Below, piece after piece: positions 22,667-34,880 of a stretch of 64,000 bases of DNA. This DNA comes from Trichoplax sp. H2. Its lineage: Eukaryota; Placozoa; Uniplacotomia; Trichoplacea. Position numbers and translations under genes: made by a program. Where the stretch lies: positions 1-64,000 of the forward strand of contig NOWV01000178.1 of NCBI GenBank assembly GCA_003344405.1, read 5' to 3'. The notes under the pieces were generated by a model. It was given only the letters and a program-made list of their open reading frames with translations. It was not told where the DNA came from and ran no database searches. Every line of letters starts with the position of its first letter. Position 1 is the stretch's first letter.

Positions 22667-23641
22667 ATGATGATGGCTAATCATTCCGAATTCGATAATT
22701 TCACGCAAGATAGCAACGGCATCAACTATAATTTAATGTTTACTTATTCCTATATTGCGGCCATTCCTATCTTTATAGTTGGCTTTATTGCCAATTGTAT
22801 TTTGCTTTACCTGATCAATACCGATAAATATTTTCGTAAAATGACCTACCATCTAATACGTATAGCGATTATTTCTGATCTTATTTCCTTAACGACTTCC
22901 ATCATTGTATTTGCAATATATGCTAGTGCAAATATTGGATATTCTCTCGGCTCGATCCTGTGCAAGTTAATTTTATTCGTTACGTATAGCTGCTATGGAG
23001 TTTCCTTAACCTCGTTATGTGTGGTTAGTATAGATCGATATTATGCAGTTATAAAGCCTCTGACATCAGTCTACCATTATCAACTAAAAAGACAAATTAT
23101 TTATATTGGTCAAACGATTGGTTGTTTAATAGCTCTAGGTGTTTCAGTCCCAATTACAGCATACAGTAATATTCATATCAATGAAACACAATTTTGCGAT
23201 ATACCCAATATGGACCGTAACATTACAACTTACTTACTATGTTTAGTTTTCATATTATACATTTTACCACTATCTATTATAACGATAAATTATATTAAAA
23301 TCATTCGTTTTCAATATACTTATGTACGACCTGGTGAATCTAGCTATCGAAGATGTGACAACGTTCAGTTGAAAAAGAAAAAATTTATTAGAATGTTAAT
23401 TACAATTACTTCTATCTATCTGTGTGTTACTTGGCCTTTTTTCGCCGTTCTAGCTGGCATGGGGATTTCACTCAGATCACTTAAGCAAATAAGAGAGATG
23501 GGACTTGGATACTATCTCATTGCCTATACAGCATTTGTAACTACATTTGCTATCAATATTCTGCAGCCATTTATTTATTTTAGATTTGACTATAACATTA
23601 AAAGGGTAATGAAAGATCGATTTGGACACTTTTCATGCTGA
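22667..23641 (+). CDS. rhodopsin-like (class A) GPCR, divergent paralogue
   Basis: Receptor of up to 324 aa, the most diverged full member of the cluster and the only one whose flanks are not copies of the ~6.2-kb unit. Three ATGs begin the frame (22667, 22670, 22673); alignment of MANHSEF with the MATN start of its relatives favours the third. Landmarks (numbered from the first Met): N43 (FIANC), D71 (AIISDL), C99 with loop-2 C177 (QFCDIP), DRY 123-125 then AVIKPL, W256-P257 (VTWPFF). TM7 is NILQPFIYFRFD, so the NPxxY asparagine is glutamine. Sequons at N5, N11 and N172. Ends FGHFSC, with a cysteine at the last position. Codon-level integrity and retention despite divergence argue that it is functional. 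Confidence 0.93.
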   Translation: MMMANHSEFDNFTQDSNGINYNLMFTYSYIAAIPIFIVGFIANCILLYLINTDKYFRKMTYHLIRIAIISDLISLTTSIIVFAIYASANIGYSLGSILCKLILFVTYSCYGVSLTSLCVVSIDRYYAVIKPLTSVYHYQLKRQIIYIGQTIGCLIALGVSVPITAYSNIHINETQFCDIPNMDRNITTYLLCLVFILYILPLSIITINYIKIIRFQYTYVRPGESSYRRCDNVQLKKKKFIRMLITITSIYLCVTWPFFAVLAGMGISLRSLKQIREMGLGYYLIAYTAFVTTFAINILQPFIYFRFDYNIKRVMKDRFGHFSC

Positions 23642-24309
23642 TAGTGTTGTCTACTTTAACTTCGTGCTGCCATCATTGAAAAAATTTTAATTATTTACAT
23701 AAATGAGATTTATTTAGAGCATACCAGAATCTGATACGCGTCACGCTTATACTTCTACATATGTGGCTGAGTTTATGATTGATTAATATTGTTCCTTCTT
23801 TATACATTTTTATGCCAATAATTAATATGAACATGCATTTATTCAGTATACGAGTATGTGGAAACTATACGCGTATGTTAAATTTGTCCAAAAGGATTTC
23901 TTTGCATGATCAGTATAATTATATGGTTACGAAATATATTACATTAGGAACGTTTACTTAAATAAAATCTTAATTTTTAGATTGCTTAACATCAGTTTTC
24001 TAATATAATAGTGAAAACTTATCATATCTTCGAGATTAATTATAGTACTCAATATACGAGTATACAAAATAATGTCAAAAAATGTGTTAATCTGTAAATT
24101 ATTGATCGTAACTTCATCATACTGCCAGCTATCATATTGTATATAAGGTAGATCAGAGTTATTAGTTCTAATATAGGATCTTAACACTTACGGCTGAGAT
24201 CGAAAAAAAATAAATTGAATCAAATTAAGCGATTCAAAATAATTATTTTAGCCAAAATTTTTGCACCCATACAGACTTAAGCGAATAATAAGTACGGTCA
24301 TCTTTAAGA
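23642..24309. other. intergenic, no gene seen
   Basis: Spacer between the divergent receptor and the tandem array. Two opposing ~60-77 codon open frames have no conserved relatives in the window and are not called. Confidence 0.5.
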
Positions 24310-25040
24310 GACTAATTCTTTATATGCGAAGGCAGTCAAAATTTGATTAAATTTATTACTAGTTCTTTGTTATAATCTTCTCTATTTCGATTGCTCAAAT
24401 AAAAGACAAGTAGAATGCTCTTAATAATCAGTGAAATGAAGAAAAAATTTACAGTGTTTTCATGGATGAGAAGCCACTCGAAATTCAAATATCAGTCCTT
24501 TGTCATAATTCATAAACATCGTGATATCGCTAGATTATTTTATAACATGAGATTTATGTATAAATCTAGTATAATCATGAAGAGACTATTTCTCTATCCA
24601 AGAAGTCACTTATAATTCGATTATTAGTTCTGGATCACAATCATCCTTATGATATGAAATAGTATGATAACATGAGAAATATATTTAAAATCAACGAAAA
24701 ATGAATTATTTCTAGGCTTAAGAAATCACTCAGGTTCGATTTGTTAGTCCTTGTCGCAATCATCCTGATGTTTTCCAGCCTTACATCAATATGGAAGTTA
24801 TTTTTTGCCATCAGAGTATGTATGAACAAGCCATTTCTATGTATTGCATAAGAACTTACTCATAATTCAATTATTATTAATCTCCGTGCACAATCATTTA
24901 ATGTTATACTGGAATATAATGATACATGAGATTTCATATGACGATCAGAATAACCAGGATGAGGATATATAAATGCATAAAAGGTCATTAAAATACGATT
25001 ATTAGTCATTCCAAGCAATTTATTACCAATCTTGCGATAT
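24310..25040. repeat. degenerate tandem array, ~130-bp period, six units
   Basis: The landmark 'cgattattagtc(c)ttgt-cacaatca' recurs in diverged form near 24356, 24491, 24618, 24737, 24869 and 24998, that is every 119-135 bases. Further shared pieces are 'atttcta' plus 'aagaagtcactta' just before it and 'ataacatgagat' after it. Open frames inside are by-products of the repeat. The last unit ends in TATATAAATG (24966), about 550 bases before the next receptor. Confidence 0.75.
24966..24973 (+). promoter_or_regulatory. candidate TATA box
   Basis: TATATAAA at the end of the tandem array, 544 bases upstream of the ATG at 25517. In this AT-rich DNA the motif alone is weak evidence; it is noted because spacing and orientation suit the downstream receptor. 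Confidence 0.25.
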
Positions 25041-25516
25041 AAAAATTAACTAATGATAATACCGATATTTTACGTTTGAGAATCAATTTGCATTAATATT
25101 GGTATTTTAATTGAATTATTATATCACTTCGATTCAATACAGTCATTAATTTGTTTACTGTAACTAGAAAAAGAGAGTTAATAAAATTATAAAAATGTGA
25201 AAATAACTTTTCGTCTAATACATTATTATAAAGTGAATAACTTAAATATTAATGATGATATAAGATTGAAACTTTTCCATTTCCTTTTGTATTATTTATA
25301 GTTAGTTAGCTATCTATAAAATGTTTATTGTGTTAGCTTTACTGCGAGTAGAAAGACTGTTCTTCGTTTCTTATAAATAGTGAATCGAATCTATGTAAAA
25401 ATAATAACTTTAAAATGATATAACTGGCCTTACTATACCATTATCCGTCTTCGATTATGTCGGAACAAAATTCTCCGACATTTCGAAATTATTAATCTGG
25501 GTCTTCTAGTACACTT
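25041..25516. other. 5' flank of the 25517 receptor
   Basis: AT-rich leader region. The final 60 bases ('tctagtacacttATGG') resemble leaders of the other receptors. No separate feature seen. Confidence 0.45.
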
Positions 25517-26485
25517 ATGGCTACAAACTCAACGTCGAAAAATACTCTAAATCAAACAGCCATCGATTATAATCTTCTAACTACCTATCTCTATGCTGCA
25601 TCTATTCCGATATTCTTTACCGGTATTCTAGCCAATTCTTTTTTGCTTTATTTGATTTCTAGTGATGCCAGATTCAATCGTATAGTATATAAACTTACAC
25701 GCATCGCCGTTATTTCTGATCTTGTTTCATTACATTATTCGCTTGTTGTATTTACTGTGTTTTCTTTGTTACGATCGCTTGATTATCATATTACTACGGT
25801 AATATGTCAAATAACAGTAGCTCTTACTTATTACTGCTATGGAGTGTCGATGACATCGTTATGTATGATTAGCATAGATCGTTATTATGCAATTGTAAGA
25901 CCGTTTTCGCCTCTATATCGTAATCATAAACGGCGAATTATTTATCTTGGTCAAGCTATAGGCTGTATAATTACTTTTACTGTCTCAGGACCATGTATAC
26001 TATTTCTGGGTGTCTATCCAGATGAAAGAAATGTTTGCGATATTATTAATATGAACATTTCTGCATCAATCTATCTTCTATTTCTAACCTTTTTCTTGTT
26101 TGTTATGCCATTATCGATTATTGTTGCTAATTATGTCCGAATTATTCGTTATCGTGTAAATTATGTTCGACCTGGGCAAACCGTTAAAGGTAATATCGAT
26201 GATAAAGTGAGAAAGTACAAATTTATTCGCGTGCTAATTACAATAACGAGTATTTATGTACTCTCAATATGGCCATTTTTTGCAAATATTACTGGCATGG
26301 CTTTAACACTTAGATCAGCAAGAGATGTCAGAAAGCTGGGTACAGGATTTTATTTAATTTCTATTATCTCATTCGTTTCTACCTTCGCGGTTAATGTCAT
26401 CAACCCATTTATTTATTTTAAATATGATAACAATATTAATAAGAAACTATTAGACACTATTCGACATATTTTACATAGAAAGTAA
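25517..26485 (+). CDS. rhodopsin-like (class A) GPCR, canonical NPxxY
   Basis: Receptor of 322 aa, intact. N-terminus MATNSTSKNTLNQT holds sequons at N4 (NST) and N12 (NQT). N40 (GILAN), D68 (AVISDL), C97 with a loop-2 cysteine (NVCDII), DRY 121-123 followed by YAIVRPF, IWPFF in TM6. This is the only receptor in the window whose TM7 keeps a textbook NPxxY (NVINPFIYFKYD); the others carry S or Q before the proline. Short C-tail ending RHILHRK. Its flanks are not part of the ~6.2-kb repeat, so together with 22667 it may represent an older, more conserved line of the family. Ligand and G protein unknown. Confidence 0.93.
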   Translation: MATNSTSKNTLNQTAIDYNLLTTYLYAASIPIFFTGILANSFLLYLISSDARFNRIVYKLTRIAVISDLVSLHYSLVVFTVFSLLRSLDYHITTVICQITVALTYYCYGVSMTSLCMISIDRYYAIVRPFSPLYRNHKRRIIYLGQAIGCIITFTVSGPCILFLGVYPDERNVCDIINMNISASIYLLFLTFFLFVMPLSIIVANYVRIIRYRVNYVRPGQTVKGNIDDKVRKYKFIRVLITITSIYVLSIWPFFANITGMALTLRSARDVRKLGTGFYLISIISFVSTFAVNVINPFIYFKYDNNINKKLLDTIRHILHRK

Positions 26486-27519
26486 TTATGATTTCTGTTT
26501 AATTTTGTAGCTATTTATCTTGTCGAGTAACATAGAATTATTTATATGATATCTTGGTTAGAAGTAATAATAATTATAAATGGAATCATTGATAACAAAC
26601 GACCAACCCTATTTAAATCACTTTTGTTTCGTTGCTATCATTAAACGATATTTATAGAGATATTTTCTCAACGACGATAAAGTATCTATTAACGTTTGTG
26701 CTACATCATGGATAAGTTTTCAAGATGGATAATTGATCTATTTAATATTACTAGTGAGACATTTTCAATGCAATATTAAAATTGTGAGTGTGATACTAGT
26801 TTTCTGGAGCACTGAAAATAAACAGAAATTTAATGATGTATGGGTGTCCATAAATCGCAATAGTTTTACCCCTAGGCTCTAGCTATAAACTGATATACCA
26901 CACATAGGTAATAAGTTAAGAAGTGATTGATGAATGGCAATCAGCCCATCTTTTAATGCTTAGTTTGTATCATAAAAGAGATATTTTTTATTGATTTTTT
27001 AACTGCCAATCAGTTTAACTAATTGAAGATATCAGATATCATTTAATCAGTTTTTATCGATATTTAATTAATGATATTCACAATATGTCTTAGAATGCTG
27101 TATTGCAGTAGCATAAAGTAATTTTACGATAAATTAGTAACGAAAATTGGATCCACGAGTCATAAGCAGCATATAGTGTTTAGTAAATAAATTATATTTA
27201 AAGGCTTTGCAATAACAAAATGTATCAGCAACATAATTAATACCAATTAAGAAATTTTTGAAATTTTATTCTAATGCGAATTTAATTTAACACATTTTGA
27301 TTACAGGTTTTTGCTAAGAAATCTCATTGCTTGAAATTCCCAGCAATACACCGTGATCGAGGTAGTTGCTGTTCATTTACTGTGTAAGAACCTAGTTTTA
27401 ACCTAAAAGAGTAGCCAAAATCTACTACTTTGAATACCCGTATAGGGTAGCTAATATTAGCTGGTTTTGCAAATCCAAATTTATAAAGACGAAAAGATAA
27501 ACTTCTGCAAGTAAATTAT
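26486..27519. other. intergenic, no gene seen
   Basis: Spacer containing old homology to other receptor flanks (26870-27070 with 20220-20400 and 14830-15000). No gene. Confidence 0.5.
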
Positions 27520-27780
27520 CACAGTGAGTTTATTGTCAGGTTTATTCTCGCCGATATCTGTCTATACTATGATTCTAAATACTGACGATCTCCTATCGGC
27601 AGGAAGAACAATAACATCATTAGTCTGTCATGGACAAAATCAAATCTAAGTTTTATTAAAAATCAGTCAATTTACAGTAAATCTACGTAGACATTAATTA
27701 TCAGTTTATAGATAATATTATAAACTATACATTTATCTATAAAAGAATATACAGCGTCATAGATAACGGTATTGCCAACA
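27520..27780. repeat. interspersed element, third copy
   Basis: Homologous to 19350-19660 and, in two pieces, to 12030-12140 plus 12730-12950. Includes 'gtcaggttta', 'ctaaatactgacga', 'cagtcaatttacagtaaatct', 'agttatagataatatta'-like and 'gtcatagataac' strings in the same order. Confidence 0.5.
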
Positions 27781-29089
27781 AATATCAAAGTATACTATCT
27801 GATGAAAAATTAGATATAGCATTGATTAGCAGAGTCAGTTTATTACAACTGGTTATAATATTTGCTAACAATTTTTACCATACTAGACATCGATAATGAG
27901 GGGATCATAGTCAGTTATCACCGTTAGTACAGGTTATACAAGTTTTTCAGTATTAATTTTAGTTATAAGTGATAAACCATTTTTAGTGAAATATCAACTT
28001 AATCGCAATTCAATATTAGCTTTAGTTTGTAACTCGGTCTTTAGCTAGAGTTGATACTAATTAATAATTGAACTAAACTGAAATTTTATTTAGAATTATT
28101 ATCGCTTAACGGGTTTATAACTTTAATTTTAGGTCCTTATAAAATTTTTTTAGCGGTAAATAGTTAGACAGACATCGCTTGTGTCGATTATATTTATGGA
28201 TGCTAGACGTAAACTACTTCTTTATGATATTGAGCATACTAAAGATAATGAAATGGGTATGTTAATTAGAAATAAATAGATATATAACAGTGTTGTAGCC
28301 GCAAGAATTTGTGAAATGTTTACTGAACGATATAAATAAAATATATTTTGATCCGTGATCTACCCTTGTGGTTTTCATCTGCTAAACTATATATGAAATT
28401 AGCAATATCATGCATACCTATGTTACAGTATGTGACACATCTTGGATTCTGAGATATAAATAAATAGAATTTTATCAAATTAGATATTGTCGGAATGAAT
28501 CAATTGAATATAATTTAATATGCAGATTTTATACATACCTGGACTTCAGGGGTAGATATTACGTGCCAATCATGAATACACTAATATAATTTGTAATTGT
28601 TCACAAGTGATGAAAAAACTGGATTATCACATCATTAGAGGCAATATCTTGAATCAGATGTAATATAATTAGCAATATAAATACTCTATGACGCGTTACT
28701 ATAAATATTTCCTTTATAATGGTTCAATTACAATAATAGAAAATGGGTGTATTAAACTTATTAAAAATAAATGAAATCGACCATATCTAGAAATATAGTC
28801 ACTCGATAAATTAAAATATTAATCCTGTTAAAAATGATTTATTTATTCATCTCCATTATCCAAGCCACACTGCTTTTACCATAAAATTAAATTCATTAAT
28901 TAAAAGATTGTTACCTACCCTATATAAACCGCCAAATTGTGGTGATTAGCAAAAATTAAAATTATGACACGATACAGTCTGTCTACCTCATTCTCGATGT
29001 TGGCTCACATTGGCGCAAAATTGGATCCAGTATAAAGATATTTTTCCCGCAAATGGGTGTTTACAGCTTTAGTATTGAATGTTTCAAAA
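27781..29089. other. intergenic, no gene seen
   Basis: AT-rich spacer with fragments related to 20400-20480. No open frame with recognisable content and no RNA gene seen. Confidence 0.5.
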
Positions 29090-30030
29090 TATCAAAAAGA
29101 TTCTAATTCTATGTATTCATCTCAGTGTAATAACTGTTCTGGTATTCTTTATCGGTACGCATAATAATTACGCCATTTCTTACTTTAATTTAAATTGATA
29201 ATTGGTTCAATTATGCAATCTACAAGCTCGTATTTGCAGCTTGTACTTGAAATCTTGCTTTATTACACTATTCTATTTCTACATTTTTATTGCTATAACA
29301 TGAGTAAGGACCAAGTATAATTATAAAAGCAATACATTCGTGTAGCAGTCAACTGTGACTACTAATTATTGGCGCATCAAAGTATAAATAGCGACATTTT
29401 GGATGATTGCATCGGTCGCTCTTTTGCTGTAATATCAAGCTATTTTCATCACCTTATCGTACATATAAAAAGCGAGTGAAGTATCCTGGTTAAAAATGGG
29501 CTATCTAATAGCCTTTAATATTGCAATACCAGCTATTTCTTTCTTAGATATCTGTCTAGAAGATATAAATCTGTGTAATACAGTCGAGATGCATGGTCAC
29601 TATAATACGTCTTATAGCCTTGACCGTGGTCTTGTTTGGAATCCAATTATCCAATATAACCTCTAATTAGGCAAAAACTATGGTTGTCGAGTATCTATCT
29701 ATTCTAAGCATCTGATTAGCAATTGTAGGAGGTTGGTTGGTAAAGAAAAACTATATCACCATTATATCAACAATTTTCGAGCATTAGCAAATATAACAAA
29801 CATTTACTTTTTTCCAAATAGCCATTCTTTACCATCATCTCTGGTTTGGCAATGTCGCTTTAATTAATTAAATCATTGAAAGTCAAACGGAAACTGGGTA
29901 TAAGTATTGGATATCACTTGGTTGATTTTAGTTCATTTGTTTTTATATTTACAATTAATGTTATTAGTCTGTTTATTCATTTTATTTTGATTATAAATCT
30001 TTATCAGAAATTACAAGCAAAAATTTAGAT
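29090..30030 (+). pseudogene. strongly decayed class A GPCR relic
   Basis: Recognisable only in broken frames: a TM1-TM2 relic near 29145-29260, a loop resembling SYFHHLIVHIKSE ('acctaYcgtacatataaaaagcga' region, about 29450-29475), a TM4-loop-2 relic near 29490-29590, a TM6 relic near 29810-29860, and a TM7 relic 'aatgttattagtctgtttattcattttattttga' split over 29960-29995. Many stops and indels. It is the left edge of the block duplicated at 43098-54840, where the equivalent relic starts at TM3. Confidence 0.75.
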
Positions 30031-30771
30031 TATTTCATAATTGTACGATCAGAATTGGATAATAATTGTATTTTACGATTTAAAGATATATAATATTTAT
30101 TATTTGTTTCCATAGATGCTCCTTGGCGAGCAAAGCGTAATAATATTATGTATTTCCAACTAGTAAGCATATTAATTATGATCAATATTTGCTTTAATAT
30201 ATAACTTCAACGATAGCTATTATCTTGAGCCTATTTTGACAATCCTGGTCAGATATTCTGCTTGCGATACTTAGCATACTTGCTTACTAAGGTAGAATGA
30301 TTAATCTGCTCTAGCTTGCATGATGAAATATGGCTAAAGATTTACAAATTTTGCAATTTGAAGAATAACTGTTATTTTCTATATATTCTCATAGATATCT
30401 ACTTTAGTTGCGTGATATATTATAGCTTCAATTCGATAAATTCATAATCTAAATAATAGATGCTATTTTTTAATCTATTTTCCCCAGATATTTTCTTAAC
30501 TAGTAAAATAGAAAGATTAATCCACTCCAGTTTGCAAGATAGATTACAGCCATAACCTGATTTACGTTATCATTTTAAAGATACCTATGATTTTTCCTCT
30601 TATTTTTCATAGATTTTTTTTTAGCTGGTAAAATAGAGTGATACAATTGCTCTAGTTTGATAGGCCTACAGCTAGGATCTAATCCATTTTACGATGTTTA
30701 AAAAAGCTATCTTTTTCTATTCATGTTTCAGAGATATTTTCTTAGCAAGCAAGATACATACATGCAAAAAG

Positions 30772-30791
30772 NNNNNNNNNNNNNNNNNNNN
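30772..30791. other. 20-N assembly gap
   Basis: Placeholder gap. The 149 bases before it (30623-30771) recur at 31167-31315 with few differences, separated from the gap by 375 unrelated bases. Confidence 0.95.
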
Positions 30792-31166
30792 ATTGGCGCT
30801 ATAATATTATTAGCGCATAATAATATCAATTATCACATATTTGTTCGATAGTAATTAATAGGATTACAAAGTTATAGAAAAGACTAAGTTATGCATAAGA
30901 ATAATTAACAGGTGGAAAAGGTGTAGATTTGATACAAGTATATAAGAGGTTGTAATTTACCTCGCTAGAGAGGAGGAAAATACGGAGACCTAATAAAGTT
31001 AGTTTAGTAAATTTATCCAGACGCTTCTAGTCCGCCTTTACTGTTGACTGAGGTCCTTCGCTGAAGTGGAGTGAGTAGTGACGCCTGGTGGCAGTTTTAC
31101 TGTAGGACAGAGGAGAGTAGGATAAATGTGGAACGGGAATCCGATTGTTGCAAACGACGTTGTGAC
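30792..31166. other. unique insert between the gap and the duplicated 149 bp
   Basis: 375 bases that do not belong to the surrounding tandem repeat. The second half (about 31010-31166) is clearly GC-richer. No open frame or terminal repeats seen. It may be haplotype-specific DNA or a misjoined contig end. Confidence 0.4.
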
Positions 31167-32420
31167 AGCTGGTAAAATAGAGTGATACAATTGCTCTAGT
31201 TTAATAGGCCTACAGCTAGGATCTAATCCATTTTACGATGTTTAAAAAAGCTATCTTTTTCTATTCATGTTTCAGAGATATTTTCTTAGCAAGCAAGATA
31301 CATACATGCAAAAAGATTTACGTATTTCAATTTGAGAGAAACAGATCTATTTTTATATATTCAATATTTTTACAATCTTGAATATAAATGTATATTTTAT
31401 ACTTGTTTCTAAGAATATTTTTATTCTTGTAAAGTAGGATAAGTAATCGTTTTCTATTTGCAAAATAGAATTTAGTTAGAATTCGATGTACCCAAACATT
31501 TCCAAAGTAACTGCCATCTTTCTGCTTATTTTCATATATATTTTTTCTTTACTGGCAATGCAGACAATTACTCCGCTGTATTTTACATGATGAATTACAG
31601 CCAGTATCTGAAGTATCCTACAATTTGGAAAACAACTGATAATGTTTCCGTCTATTTATATATATAATTTCTTAGCCGGTAAGATAAAATGATCAATTTT
31701 TTCCAATCTGCAAGATATATTACTCTTTCGAAATTAATACATTTAACGATCTTAAAAAATGTTTTTTAATTTTTTTATTATTTTTGAAAATATACTTGAT
31801 TTCAATAATCCAGGATGCTTAGTTGTTCTTAATTTACAAGACAACTTAACATTAGAATTGGATATTTATTGCGATATTTCGATGAAAGCTATTCTTTTGC
31901 ATATTTTCATAGATTTCTTAGCTAGATAAGTATAATGATTAATCTTGTTCAAATTACAAGGTATACTACTATCAAAGTCCGCCGTGTTTAACAATGTTAA
32001 AACAAACTTCGTTTTCTGCATTTCTATTTAGATATTTTCTGAGCGAAGGCGGTAATCAATGTTTTTAATTTGTATCCCACATTACTGGTAGTAATCCGTT
32101 CCTATTCAATTTTAGAAATAGCTAATATTTTTCCATACGCTTTTGAGACATCTTATTGGATGACTAAAATAAATCTGTATCTATTTTATGTCATAGCTAA
32201 AATTCGATATTGTTTATGATGAAAATAGGTATTTTATTTTTTTACGATGTACTTCCATACAAATTTTCTTAGCTAAAAAGGCAGAATGATTAATCTACTC
32301 CAATTTGCAAAATTTAATTCCTACTATTCGATTTCTGTATGTTTTAGCTCCATAACAGCTATTCATTTATGTAATCTCCAAAATAGGCAAGATGGAGTGG
32401 CAAATCTGTTTCAACATATA

Positions 32421-34880
32421 TAATTTATAGCAGTGAGGGCTCTCCATCATATTGATAATAAGTTTATAATATACGTCTATGTCAATGATTAGTTCTATTT
32501 GAACATCCTTCCGATATAATTAGACAATCTACAACTGTTACCTAGGATATCTTTTCAGTCCCAACAAATATACAAGTTAATCCCGTTCAACTTCTAAGAT
32601 ATCCTAAATAACTTGAACTAGTAAAAACTAAATCTTTTTCCTTTATGGTATTAATTAAAGTAAAGTACTCAATAACTGAAATAAATGTGCGTTAGAATAT
32701 TATTTCATTCCTTTAAAGTAAAGTCCTCAATACTGGATACAGATATTTGTTATGACATTAAAAGATTCCCTTTTCAATGATGTTTTCATCAATAATAATT
32801 ACAACTAATCTTTCTTTTTACTATATTAACAAGCTTTACCATCGCAAAATATTAACATTTTGCAATTGAAATGGCTTTATCATTAGAGTTATCAATAATT
32901 TAATCTAAGATTATATTGTCGTAACAAATCTACTGATTTATTTAAAAGGAGTATTCAATGTTAAATCATGATCCTAAGCATTGATACTACTATACCATTT
33001 TTATATTGATGTTCTCGCCAGTAATTTTATTATCTAAATAGTTTCTTAGAAAGATTAACTAACACTTGAATTACCATATCCTTGATTCTAGAATGATATA
33101 ACACTTATTCTAGGAATAACTTGATAGTAGCAATTAAGTTGCATTTTATTACTTTTTTAGTCTTGTTTACCTCTTATCTAATATATACGCGCCACGATTG
33201 AATATCGAAATAAAAGCTTAATACAGTAATATTCTGTTGTTTCGACTTATTCATTGTACTGAAGATATACTCATACTATAGAATGTTATATGATAGAATT
33301 TTTTCTTTCTATTATTTACTTTAAAACGATATTGTAACATCTTTAATGTATATAGACTTTATCGGTCCTAGGCTAAATCCACAACTTGGTATATGTATGC
33401 AACGAATACCGTATTCTAAGAAATATTTGATATAATGCTTATTTAATTACAATATTTAGAATTCTGTTAAAGCATAAGATCTCTTTAGTCAATTCATATT
33501 GATAGCAAAGTAACCGTACTGAACTGTTATTCTATCATATACAACTGCATATAGCTTTCTTAAGAGTACCAGCATAAGAGAAATATATTAAGTTGCAATT
33601 CTAGCGCCGTAAGAATTAGAAAGAAACTTTAAACCTAAACATCGTCTTAGCTACTCTGAAGTAAAGTTCTTTAAATTTTATAGTACCTGCTTAATAATGT
33701 ACTTTATATTTTATTTTTTATGCCATTTCTTTGACAAGGTATGAATTATATCCAAATTTACTTAATTCTATTTGTTATATTTTCAGTGTTGCTGCTAGTA
33801 AAAATCAATCAATTGATGAGTTAATTTAAATTATTGTTTTAGCTACATGCGAGCCTTGAATACTGATAGTATTGGCGTTTTTGAATTGATCGACACCATC
33901 AATTCTACAATTTTCCATATTAGGTGAGAGCAATTTCATCTCTTTCATCATGATATCATGATACTACTACATAACCTATAACTACGGGTCAAGGTCCATC
34001 GCAGAAATATTCTTATTTAGCTGTTTTAAGGTGAATAATCAGCTTAAATTAACTCAAAATGCTATTAAAAGAGAATAGTTACGCGATTACTAAAAACTAA
34101 ATAGCCAGCTATTCTATTCTGCAATTTTTGTACGAATTCCAGCACAGATTGGATTATACAGTAGTAATACAATTATAATTCAAGGTAATGATTTATTATA
34201 CAATGATCACATACTGTAGATAAGAGCATACAAAATTTTTTACTACTTATAACCAGCAGCTATAAGAGCCGCTAGTATGGCTTATTCAAAAAATGATAAA
34301 AAAATCTAAGTCTCAGATTTCTACATCACATATACATATGTATTGTACGACTATCATACATATATGGAAAAGATGGTGATGAAAAGTTAATAAGAGATAC
34401 TTATATAATATTCTCTCCAAGTATTTAATACACTTACAAACACTAGCAAGATGTTATCCTAATATTATACATGCTATGATATTAATATCTATTCTGTATA
34501 GTCAGCATCATGAACCTTAGAGGTTCTGGTGCAGTATTAGTGAATATGATAACTACACAACAAGAGCATTGTAATGATCCCCGCTATCAGTCAGAGGAAT
34601 AAAGTAAAATTATCTAGATAATGTTATGTGCTCGTACGTGTAATACTATGTGCTTTAGGATGCAATATATAATAAGAATACAACGAAAACCGCGAATATT
34701 CTTTGAGGTTAATTGCGTGAGACATTGCTCGGAATAAAGGTCTAAAATATTACATAAACAATTGAAGAATAATGTCTAGATTAGCTTAATTAACCCGATT
34801 TACTCTATAGCTATGCGGGTAATTCATGTCCTACCTTGATAATTTCAGTTATACTGAATTAGTGCAGGAATAAGAACATG
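32421..34880. other. spacer before PARP gene A, partly duplicated
   Basis: No gene seen. Parts align in order with the spacer before gene B: 32800-32950 with 44320-44470, 33030-33215 with 44690-44885, and from about 33860 onward with 46430 onward (for example 'gtcaaggtcca' at 33989 and 46551). Gene A's 3' UTR and polyadenylation signal must lie at the high-coordinate end. Confidence 0.55.

Larger units (their letters stand above)
30040..32420. repeat. degenerate tandem array, ~130-bp period (about 18 units)
   Basis: Core landmark 'atattttcttagctgg-taagatagaatgattaatc', then 'ctccaatttgcaagatatatta', then a variable AT-rich tail, recurs through the block. Clear cores lie near 30490, 30617, 30740, 31255-31290, 31410, 31540, 31665, 31910, 32030 and 32265, with weaker ones between. 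Units have diverged heavily and some carry deletions. A 20-N gap and a 149-bp duplication lie inside. A shorter, related array occurs at 43910-44300 and a single unit near 55570-55750. Not coding. Confidence 0.75.

Noticed and set aside
24415-24615. 66-codon plus-strand open frame
   Set aside because: Lies wholly inside the six-unit tandem array and is not kept open in other units.
1-30030. Viral or horizontally acquired origin of the receptor cluster
   Set aside because: Receptors share codon use and AT content with the surroundings, occur in local tandem units and have no viral neighbours; host gene-family expansion explains them.
30040-32420. CRISPR-like array
   Set aside because: Units are degenerate along their whole length with no identical short repeats and unique spacers, and the DNA is clearly an animal genome.
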